A stretch of DNA of 64,000 nucleotides from an uncultured Alistipes sp. GTDB taxonomy: Bacteria > Bacteroidota > Bacteroidia > Bacteroidales > Rikenellaceae. The notes beneath the pieces were generated by a model that worked only from the letters and a program-made list of their open reading frames with translations, did not search any database and was not told where the DNA came from. The stretch lies in assembly GCA_947623965.1 (NCBI GenBank), contig CANQIF010000010.1, positions 35,609-99,608 of the forward strand. Reading direction: 5' to 3'. The position numbers and the translations under genes are program-made. This document shows, in pieces, positions 43,878-51,229 of the stretch; position 1 is the stretch's first letter; every line of letters starts with the position of its first letter.

Positions 43878-44126
43878 CGTCGTTTCGATTCAGTCGTTTC
43901 GGTTCGGGGAAAAGTCGGCACGGAGCGGCGGCAGACATCCGCCGCTCGCACCGGCCCGCTTGCAAAGATACGAATAAGCCGAGGGCAAAAGCAAATTTAT
44001 TTGCATTTTGCCGAGGCGGCGTATCTTCGACGAAGCCAAAGTACGAATAAGTCGAGCGCAATGCCAAATTTATTTTCGGGCCGCGGCCTGCGGAGGGCGC
44101 AACGACGCAGAGGAGTTGCGAGCCTC

Positions 44127-44204
44127 CGCAGGGCGGAGGCTGCGGCCCGCTGCGGTTCCTTTCCGGAACCGCAAATGCAAAATTCAAGATTCAAAATTAA
44201 ATGG
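44127..44204 (+). repeat. Structured dispersed repeat, copy 1 (GGCTGCGGCCCGCTGCG + stem-loop + ATTCAAR heptads)
   Basis: Stem GCGGTTCC (44152-44159)/GGAACCGC (44165-44172) followed by AAATGCAAAATTCAAGATTCAAAATT. Confidence 0.75.
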
Positions 44205-44331
44205 ATTTTCAGGGCTCGCTTGGGTACACATTTCGATTCGGGCTACGGCATCGAGATCGTTCGGGCTGTCCCGCAGCCGAGCGGACGGGCTTGCAACGAG
44301 CAGCGCGAGATTGCAGCCCTCCGCCAGGGAA

Positions 44332-44395
44332 CGGCTGCGGCCCGCTGCGGCTTACCAGAAGCCGCAAATTCAAGATTCAAGATTCAAAATTTAAT
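44332..44395 (+). repeat. Structured dispersed repeat, copy 2
   Basis: Stem GCGGCTT (44347-44353)/AAGCCGC (44359-44365) followed by AAATTCAAGATTCAAGATTCAAAATTT. Confidence 0.75.
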
Positions 44396-44772
44396 GGGCT
44401 CGCTGGACACGCTTGGGCATACATGTAATTCGGGCTGCAGCTTGCGAAGGACACGCACGTTCGGACACGAACTGCAGGCCTCCTCCGCCCCCCAGGCTGC
44501 GGCCCGCCGATCGCGGCGCGATCGATTCTTGCGACCGAGCAATAACATCCTTACAGAAGAGTAAACCCGCAGTTGCCGGTTGCAGTAGAAGTACTTGCCC
44601 GTAAATTCGGTCGCATAGCGACCGACAGCCCGCAGCCGCCCCCGGGCGGAGGGCTGCTCCTTATCGTCGCAGGCCCGTCCGCTCGGCTGCGGGCAGGCTT
44701 TGCGTTAAGATCGGTCCGTTCGTACCGTGCCGCTGCTCCTTATCGTCGCAAGCGTGCTCCGCAGGCTGCGAC

Positions 44773-44840
44773 CCGAATATCATTTTTAACTCTTCCTTTT
44801 TCATTCGCGCCCGGAACGGGCGCAGCGGACCGCAGCTTGC
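44773..44840 (-). repeat. Structured dispersed repeat, diverged copy (reverse orientation)
   Basis: Stem GCGCCC (44807-44812)/GGGCGC (44818-44823) next to AGCGGACCGCAGC; heptad arm diverged. Confidence 0.55.
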
Positions 44841-45031
44841 GAAGGCCCGCTACTCGCGTCCGCAAGGCTGCTCGCACGTCCTTCGCAAGCCGCGGCCCGA
44901 AAGCCGAATCTTCCAGCTTCGCATAAAACAGCGACAACCCGAACGAATAATCCGCCCCCCATTTTTTCGAAGATGTTGATAAAATATCGAAAACTTCGTC
45001 CTGCGGCGGGCGAACGAGGGCTGCGAATCGT

Positions 45032-45039
45032 TATTTTTG
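45032..45039 (+). promoter_or_regulatory. -7 box TATTTTTG upstream of the DUF3467 gene
   Basis: Matches TAnnTTTG; 23 nt before ATG at 45062. Confidence 0.55.
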
Positions 45040-45061
45040 CCGTATCAATACAATGGTAATT

Positions 45062-45367
45062 ATGGCAGAAGTACAACCGATGGGGATCGAAATCGAATTG
45101 AACGAGCAGGTGGCCGAGGGGATCTACGTCAATCTCGGACTTATCAACTATTCGACGTCGGAGTTCGTGCTCGACTTCGCGACCATGATGCCCGGCATGC
45201 CGAAAGCACGCATCAAAAGCCGGCTCATCATGACGCCCGAACACGCCAAGCGGTTGCTGCGCAACCTCCAGGAGAACATCGCCCGCTACGAGAGCGCAAT
45301 GGGCAAGATCGAACTGCCAACCCCGGCACCCACCCACTCGACCGGTCCCAAAATGGGCGAAGCCTAA
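45062..45367 (+). CDS. DUF3467-family protein
   Basis: MAEVQPMGIEIELNEQVAEGIYVNLGLINYSTSEFVLDFATMMPGMPKARIKSRLIMTPEHAKRLLRNLQENIARYE. Confidence 0.85.
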   Translation: MAEVQPMGIEIELNEQVAEGIYVNLGLINYSTSEFVLDFATMMPGMPKARIKSRLIMTPEHAKRLLRNLQENIARYESAMGKIELPTPAPTHSTGPKMGEA

Positions 45368-45542
45368 CGCCCCCGGGGTCCCGGCCTTCGGATGCCCGAA
45401 GGCCCCCGGAATATTCCCGGACTGCCCGGGAAACCCCGCCGAACCGGTCGGGAATCTCCGGTTCCTTTCCCTTTTGTCTACCCCACGCCGGATAAAGTGT
45501 GTCGGGGCTTTTTGTCGAGCCTCTATCCCGCATCCCCCATTT

Positions 45543-46238
45543 TCAGACGCCTGCCTTCTTCAGCTCCCGGATAAACTCGGGCCAGCGTGCCCAGAGGTTC
45601 TCGGTCTGCAGCCACAGCTCGCGCGCTTCGGCCTCGACCGTCGGCCGCTCGCTCTCGATCGAGGCGAGGTAGGCGGCATCGGCGGGGTGCTCCTCCGCCG
45701 TAAACTCCCGGAAATAGGGGGCGAAGCGTTCGCGGAAGCGGATCAGCTCGCCCTGCGGCAGCACGCCGTCGCGGCGGAAGCCGGCCCACAGCAGCAGCAG
45801 CTCCCGCACGGCGTGCTTGTCCGAGACATCGTTGATCACCTCGTCGAAGAGCTCCTGCTCGTCCATCGCCTGGTAGTCGAAGGCAAGCAGCGTGCTTCCC
45901 TCCAAATGATCCTCGGGGTCGAGCTCGAGCAGCAGCTCCAGCATGGCGGCCGACATCTCGAAATCATCGATCAAAAAGTGGTCGATCGCCGTGGCGCGAA
46001 GCAGCTCCAGCGCAGCCCGCGAATTGGCGTGGTTCCATTCCAAAATCACCTCCTCATCGTCGGGCAGGAGCGCCATCAGACGCTGAAAAGCCTGGAATCG
46101 GTCGTTGCAGGCCTGCTCGACCTCCCCCTGCTGCTGCCGGCGGCGGCTCTCGGCGAGGATCTTCACAAAGTCGTAGGGGCCCGAGCCGATCAACTCGAAC
46201 GTCTGGTCGGGCGTGGGGTTAAGCTGCGGTTTTTGCAT
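45543..46238 (-). CDS. Hypothetical protein downstream of cstA
   Basis: 231 aa acidic ORF MQKPQLNPTPDQTFELIGSGPYDFVKILAESRRRQQQ...; ~20 bp overlap with cstA. Confidence 0.65.
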   Translation of the reverse strand: MQKPQLNPTPDQTFELIGSGPYDFVKILAESRRRQQQGEVEQACNDRFQAFQRLMALLPDDEEVILEWNHANSRAALELLRATAIDHFLIDDFEMSAAMLELLLELDPEDHLEGSTLLAFDYQAMDEQELFDEVINDVSDKHAVRELLLLWAGFRRDGVLPQGELIRFRERFAPYFREFTAEEHPADAAYLASIESERPTVEAEARELWLQTENLWARWPEFIRELKKAGV

Positions 46239-47646
46239 CGCGGCGGAGTTTGAAAAGCATGATACACGTAATACACAAGGTCATCGCGCCGCCCGCCAAA
46301 TAGGCGAGCATGCGGTTCTCCATGCCCAGGAACTGGTCCGAGACGAAGAGGAACGACGAGCAGACGTAGGTCATGAGCACGGCCGGCACGAGCGCGATCC
46401 AATAGTCGCTCCGCCGCTGCACGAGGTAGACCGTCACGGTCCACAGCACGATCGTCGCCAGCGACTGGTTCGTCCAGGCGAAGTAGCGCCATACGATATC
46501 GAAATCGACCGTCGTGATCCAGAAGCCGAGGAGGAAGAGCGGGATGCAGATCGCCAGCCGCTTCCCGTAGGAGCGCTGCTCGACATGCAGCATATCGGCG
46601 ATGATGAGGCGGGCCGAGCGGAAAGCCGTATCGCCCGAGGTGATCGGTGCCGCAACGACGCCTAACAGCGCCAGAATACCGCCCACGACGCCCAACATGC
46701 CGTTCGAAATGGCATCCACGGCCCAGGCGGCGCTGCCGCCGTGCTCCTTCAGCTGGAGAGCCAGCTCGCCGGCGCCGCCGAAGAAGGCCATGGCGACGGC
46801 CGCCCAGATAAGGGCGATGATGCTCTCGGAAATCATCGCACCGTAGAAGACCGAGCGGCATTCGCGTTCGTTGCCTACGCAGCGGGCCATGAGGGGCGAT
46901 TGGGTGGCGTGGAACCCCGAGATGGCGCCGCAGGCGATCGTGATGAAGAGCGTCGGGACGATCGGCAGGCGGACGGCGTCGAGCTGGTAGTTGTGCAGCG
47001 TCGTGAGTTCGGGGATCGTGTAGCCGCCCAGCACGACGGCGCCCAGCAGACCGAGAGCCATCGCCACTAATGCGATGCCGAAGAGCGGATAGACCTTGCC
47101 GATGATCTTGTCGATCGGCAGCAGCGTGGCGACGAAATAGTAGACCAGAATGATCCAGACCCAGGTCGAAGTGGAGAGCGCGGGGGTCATGGCGCCCAGC
47201 AGCTGGGCGGGGCTCAGCAGGAAGACGGCCCCGACGAGCACCAGCAGCAGCACCGAGAAGAGGCGCATGAACTGTCGCATGCCGCCGCCGAGGTAGCGCC
47301 CCACCACCTCGGGGATGCTCAGACCGTCGTTGCGCACGAGAAGCACACCCGACAGAAAATCGTGCATCGCCCCCATGAAGATGCCGCCCAACGTAATCCA
47401 CAGAAAGGCCACGGGACCGAAGCAGGCCCCCAGCACGGCCCCGAAGATGGGTCCCGTGCCGGCGATGTTGAGCAACTGGATGAGGAAGATGCGCCAGCGC
47501 GGCAAGGGGACGTAATCGACGCCGTCATAGAGCCGATGACAAGGGGTAGCCGCCTGGCCGTCGATGCCGGCCAACCGTTCGAGATAGCGCCCGTAGGTGA
47601 AATAGGCCGTCACGAGGAGAGCCAAACAGACCGTAAAAGTGATCAT
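46219..47646 (-). CDS. cstA: Carbon starvation protein CstA (peptide/pyruvate transporter family)
   Basis: LLNIAGTGPIFGAVLGACFGPVAFLWITLGGIFMGAMHDFLSGVLLVRNDGLSIPEVVGRYLG. Confidence 0.93.
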   Translation of the reverse strand: MITFTVCLALLVTAYFTYGRYLERLAGIDGQAATPCHRLYDGVDYVPLPRWRIFLIQLLNIAGTGPIFGAVLGACFGPVAFLWITLGGIFMGAMHDFLSGVLLVRNDGLSIPEVVGRYLGGGMRQFMRLFSVLLLVLVGAVFLLSPAQLLGAMTPALSTSTWVWIILVYYFVATLLPIDKIIGKVYPLFGIALVAMALGLLGAVVLGGYTIPELTTLHNYQLDAVRLPIVPTLFITIACGAISGFHATQSPLMARCVGNERECRSVFYGAMISESIIALIWAAVAMAFFGGAGELALQLKEHGGSAAWAVDAISNGMLGVVGGILALLGVVAAPITSGDTAFRSARLIIADMLHVEQRSYGKRLAICIPLFLLGFWITTVDFDIVWRYFAWTNQSLATIVLWTVTVYLVQRRSDYWIALVPAVLMTYVCSSFLFVSDQFLGMENRMLAYLAGGAMTLCITCIMLFKLRRDAKTAA

Positions 47647-47837
47647 GTTGCATGAATTTTACGCGAAGATAAGAAGAAAAGCGCGTTTTTTTCGAAAAAC
47701 TGTTGCGGGATTTATTTTTTTTTCGGATATTTGCACACCGAAACGAAACAACCCCGCGGCCGCTCTTTTGCGATCGGCAGTTTGGAGGCCGGAAAGGCCA
47801 GGGGGAGGAAGCGAAGGGGGAGAGCTCGTTTCGAAAG

Positions 47838-47909
47838 GCCGAAATAGCTCAGCGGTAGAGCACTTCACTCGTAATGAAGGGGTCCCGAGTTCAAATCTCG
47901 GTTTCGGCT
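47838..47909 (+). tRNA. tRNA-Thr (anticodon CGT)
   Basis: GCCGAAA-TA-GCTC AGCGGTAG AGC-A-CTTCA CTCGTAA TGAAG-GGGTC-CCGAG TTCAAAT CTCGG-TTTCGGC-T cloverleaf. Confidence 0.93.
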
Positions 47910-47913
47910 CTGA

Positions 47914-47946
47914 AAGAGGTTGCACGATGTGTAACCTCTTTTTTTG
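47914..47946 (+). terminator. Rho-independent terminator after tRNA-Thr
   Basis: AAGAGGTT-gcacgatgtgt-AACCTCTT followed by TTTTT. Confidence 0.8.
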
Positions 47947-47986
47947 TCGGATCTGTCTCGTCCTGTAATAGCGTTACAGAAAAAGA

Positions 47987-49005
47987 GGTCTAATTGTAAA
48001 AACGGATGATGAAAACGATGTAAATTTTGTTTTTGAGTATTTTTGTGTCATTTAATATAAAGTGAGCAAAAATCTGTTATTACTGCGGGAGTAATCATAC
48101 GGTCAAAAATGGTCGCAAAGAGCACAAACAGAGCTATAAATGTAAGTCGTGCGGGCGGCAGTTTGTGGGCGGAGTTCGTATAGATGACGAGCAACTAAAG
48201 ACGGACTACATTGATGGGAAGCAAACCCTCGCCCAGCTCGCTCAAAAATATGACGTAAATAAAAGCACTATTTGGCGACGGATGAAAACCATGCGCCAAG
48301 TTCGGGTGATATCCAGATACAAAGATGTAGTCATCAATATGGATACTACCTACTGGGGTCGAGGCTTCGGCCTGATGGCTATCAAGGACACCTTTCGTAA
48401 CAAAATCCTTTGGTATAAGTTTGTCCACAACGAAACCATTGCCGATTACATGGAGGGTATCGCGTGGTTGCGCGAACACGGGTTTCACATATACGGCATT
48501 GTGTGTGACGGTATTAGAGGTTTGTTTACCGCACTATACCCTTACCGTGTGCAGATGTGCCAGTTCCATCAGATGATGATTGTACGCAGATGTTTGACCA
48601 ATCGTCCGGAGTTGCCAGCCGCACAAGAATTGCTTGATTTGACAAAGAGAATTACCTGTCTGGATAAGGCATCTTTTATCGCAGAACTTGACTTATGGCA
48701 GAAGCACTGGGGTGAGTTCCTCAAAGAGCGTACACACGATAAAAACGGACGCAGCACCTATACGCATCCGCGAGTAAGGAGTGCTTATTTGAGTTTGAAA
48801 CGCAATATGAAATGGCTGTGGACCTTTGAGCAATACAGTCACTTACATATCCCAAAGACGAACAATGCCATAGAGGGAACTTTCACGGATATCAAAACCA
48901 AATTAAGGGTGCATTCGGGTATCTCTAGGCAGCGCAGAGTGGCTTTGATTCAGGAATATATAGCAAGACATTACTGCGCTAATCCTCGATTTTGCATATT
49001 AGACC
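47987..49005 (+). mobile_element. Insertion sequence, IS256-like with N-terminal zinc ribbon (Zn-binding variant)
   Basis: Imperfect terminal inverted repeats: left GGTCTAATTGTAAAAACGGA (from 47987), right GGTCTAATATGCAAAATCGA (reverse complement, ending at 49005); transposase ORF between; no obvious target duplication. Confidence 0.75.
48037..48044 (+). promoter_or_regulatory. -7 box TATTTTTG for the IS transposase
   Basis: Matches TAnnTTTG; ~25 nt before the zinc-ribbon reading frame. Confidence 0.55.
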
Positions 49006-49022
49006 GTAATTCTGAATTTTGA
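48066..49022 (+). CDS. Transposase, zinc-ribbon N-terminus (start codon unclear; ORF track starts internally at GTG 48165)
   Basis: In-frame upstream sequence encodes AKICYYCGSNHTVKNGRKEHKQSYKCKSCGRQFVGGVRIDDEQLKTDYIDGKQTLAQLAQKYDVNKSTIWRRMK...; no ATG/GTG/TTG between the upstream in-frame TGA and the CxxC. Confidence 0.8.
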   Translation, partial: AKICYYCGSNHTVKNGRKEHKQSYKCKSCGRQFVGGVRIDDEQLKTDYIDGKQTLAQLAQKYDVNKSTIWRRMKTMRQVRVISRYKDVVINMDTTYWGRGFGLMAIKDTFRNKILWYKFVHNETIADYMEGIAWLREHGFHIYGIVCDGIRGLFTALYPYRVQMCQFHQMMIVRRCLTNRPELPAAQELLDLTKRITCLDKASFIAELDLWQKHWGEFLKERTHDKNGRSTYTHPRVRSAYLSLKRNMKWLWTFEQYSHLHIPKTNNAIEGTFTDIKTKLRVHSGISRQRRVALIQEYIARHYCANPRFCILDRNSEF

Positions 49023-49068
49023 ATTTGCGCCCGTAGGGCGCCGCAGCCGCCCCCGGGCGGAGGGCTGC
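49010..49068 (-). repeat. Structured dispersed repeat copy (reverse orientation) abutting the IS right end
   Basis: TTCTGAATTTTGAATTT GCGCCC-GTA-GGGCGC CGCAGCC; GCAGCCGCCCCCGGGCGGAGGGCTGC at 49043-49068 identical to 44632-44657. Confidence 0.75.
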
Positions 49069-49225
49069 ATCCTCGCACTGCTCGAAAGCAGGCCCACCGC
49101 TCGGCTGCGGGCTTGCCCCAAAGCAGATTCGATGCCGTTAGGCATCGGCGGGTCGCAGTTTCGCCCGGCGAAGGCCCGCAGCTCGTATCCGAATCTGCGT
49201 GCCCTCCGCAGGCTTCGTCCCGAGC

Positions 49226-49285
49226 AATAATTTTGAATGTTGAATGCTGAATTTGCGCCCGAGAGGGCGCAGCGGGCCGCAGCCT
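49226..49285 (-). repeat. Structured dispersed repeat copy (reverse orientation)
   Basis: AATAATTTTGAATGTTGAATGCTGAATTT GCGCCC-GAGA-GGGCGC AGCGGGCCGCAGCC. Confidence 0.75.
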
Positions 49286-49428
49286 GGGGGCTGCGGAGGC
49301 CCGCAACTCGTATCCGAACTTGCATGCTCTCCGTAGGCTGCAGACCGAGTTGGATACACTAAACCCGATAGCGTTTTTTACAGTTGTACCTGTAGATCGT
49401 AATTGTCTCGCCGCATAGAGCACCGGAA

Positions 49429-49767
49429 TCATCCGATCGAAATCCGGTTTCTGCTTGCGTCGGGTTCGGCCGTATGATCTTCCCCAGCGGCCAGGTGTAA
49501 ACATTCATCATAGGCCAGATTGAAGATATAGTCCCGCAATTCGGAACGACTGGCCATGCGACAGTAGCGGTAATCTTCTGCCAAACGAAGCCAGTGCCTG
49601 AACGTTTGCAGATCCGAGCTGCTCGATTCCAAATAAACTGCATCGGATGTTTCCTTGTTGAAAATCCCGTACAGACTGCCGTCGGCCGGGCATGCGGGAT
49701 CGGTGCGGTGAAAGAGATAAACTTCTCCTGGAATGAAAGATTGATTGAATCGGTTTGGTTGTTTCAT
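49429..49767 (-). CDS. Hypothetical small protein (112 aa)
   Basis: MKQPNRFNQSFIPGEVYLFHRTDPACPADGSLYGIFNKETSDAVYLE...; its N-terminus is echoed by the ORF at 63529-63672. Confidence 0.6.
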   Translation of the reverse strand: MKQPNRFNQSFIPGEVYLFHRTDPACPADGSLYGIFNKETSDAVYLESSSSDLQTFRHWLRLAEDYRYCRMASRSELRDYIFNLAYDECLHLAAGEDHTAEPDASRNRISIG

Positions 49768-49790
49768 CGTTGCACTTTTTTTGCGGTATT

Positions 49791-49968
49791 AAAAAAGTGC
49801 GCGAAACCGAAACTCGCCCTATCCTAATTCACTCGTGGTTCGAAAACGATTCTGACGGATACGACAAGTCAGGAATCGCGCACTGTTGTTGCGCTTTCCC
49901 AACTGTTCGTCCGTCATGTGTTTTAATTTCGAATCTTTGTGAATTAAGACAAACAGCGCAATTATGAT
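49791..49968 (-). promoter_or_regulatory. Duplicated leader-like element, copy A (5' leader of the MKQ-NRF gene)
   Basis: 178 bp with 1 mismatch to 63698-63875; closing stem AGTGCGCGA (49796-49804)/TCGCGCACT (49876-49884); inner CTGAC/GTCAG stem. Confidence 0.65.
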
Positions 49969-50001
49969 CCTTTCGGACCGATAATTGCATATTTCCAATC
50001 G

Positions 50002-50009
50002 CAAATATA
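50002..50009 (-). promoter_or_regulatory. Promoter driving leader copy A (-33 TTTG, -7 TATATTTG)
   Basis: Minus strand TTTG-N20-TATATTTG. Confidence 0.6.
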
Positions 50010-50101
50010 TTCCACTTTTTGTTTGCATCCAAATTATTCGGACTGTTTTTTTGTTTCTCTCTTTGATAATTTATTATTGTTTCGATGCCGCAGGCATTGG
50101 C

Positions 50102-50136
50102 GGGTCGCAGCCTCCGCCGGGCGGAGGCTGCGACCC
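50102..50136. repeat. Perfect 16-bp palindromic hairpin
   Basis: GGGTCGCAGCCTCCGC-CGG-GCGGAGGCTGCGACCC. Confidence 0.85.
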
Positions 50137-51142
50137 GAGTTTCATTTTATATTGCGCTCTTTGGGGCGCAGCTGCCCGCAATTGCTTCATGCAAACCGAC
50201 TGCTCGACCATCGAGGCAACGCATTTTCAAAAACAGTCTCCCAAGCTACGAAGATCAAAATTTCATTGCGAGCCTTTTGGCTATTGGATCGGACGTTTGT
50301 TTTTCGGATCTTTGCACCGACATATTTTTTACGACAATACCCCAAGAGTGTTGTATTTTGCCGAACATTCACTAACTTTGCGGAGCTGTCCCGACAACAT
50401 ATTTGTTTAGTGAAAGTGTTTCGCTAATCCTTGTACCGAAATCTGATCGTTTCCACAAAGACGAGGATAAACGACAACCGCTCATTTTCCAGTATATTTG
50501 CTCTCTCATTCTGAAAGATCCTGTTTGGTACGGGATATTGTTTCTTTATTCATTTTTGGGTTTTGTCAGAGCCTCTATTCAGATAAACGAACAACGCCAC
50601 ACTTGAACTACCCTACCCCTTTTTTTCGTCATCAATTGAAATACAATAGTCTTATTTGACACATATAGTCAAATGATATCATGATGTTTCCATCGCGTTT
50701 CATATTCCTAAGGATGCGGAACAACTTTTATCGGATTGGAGTTAACGACATCCGAGACTACTGGAAAAGTCTTCTATGCATACAAGGTCAAAATAGCGAC
50801 TCAGGGAAAAGCACTGTGAACAAACGGACTTCGCCATTTGAGACGGCTTGCCCCAATATCGTACAAACATATATTTTTTATTGCGCACTTTCATTGACCA
50901 TTTGATGATTCAGCGAGTTTATTGGCAATATTGGCCTGCAATTCTCCCGTTAGTTTAATATCGTGAAACCGCGAAAAGGGTGCAACAACCTCAAAAGGCC
51001 GCACTGCGAATCGCCCTGCAAGTCCCTTGCAAGAGGCCGCATTGCAAGAGACCGCCCCGCAAAGGTTCGCCAAACACTGAACCGCCCCTCCCCGAACCCG
51101 AAAAACAAGACCGCCTGACAAATCCCCGAAATTAAAAATCAC

Positions 51143-51168
51143 CCCCGCCGGAATGAACTCCGACGGGG
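51143..51168 (-). terminator. Terminator-like hairpin downstream of the fimbrillin-like operon
   Basis: Minus: CCCCGTCGGA...TCCGGCGGGG (one mismatch) followed by GTGATTTTTAAT. Confidence 0.6.
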
Positions 51169-51229
51169 ATGGCATCGTTAAAAACAGGACTTGTTAGGCA
51201 GCCTCTGTAATCTTATCTGTAAACGGTCT

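Noticed and set aside
43299-44564. 421-aa plus-strand ORF over the LysE gene and structured repeats
   Set aside because: Antisense to the LysE-family gene, then translation of repeat DNA.
49755-49967. Plus-strand ORF KVRETETRPILIHSWFENDSDGYDKSGIAHCCCAF..., identical at 63686-63874
   Set aside because: Shared because the DNA is duplicated; the promoter boxes and flanking gene orientation favour a minus-strand leader. Not fully excluded as a peptide.
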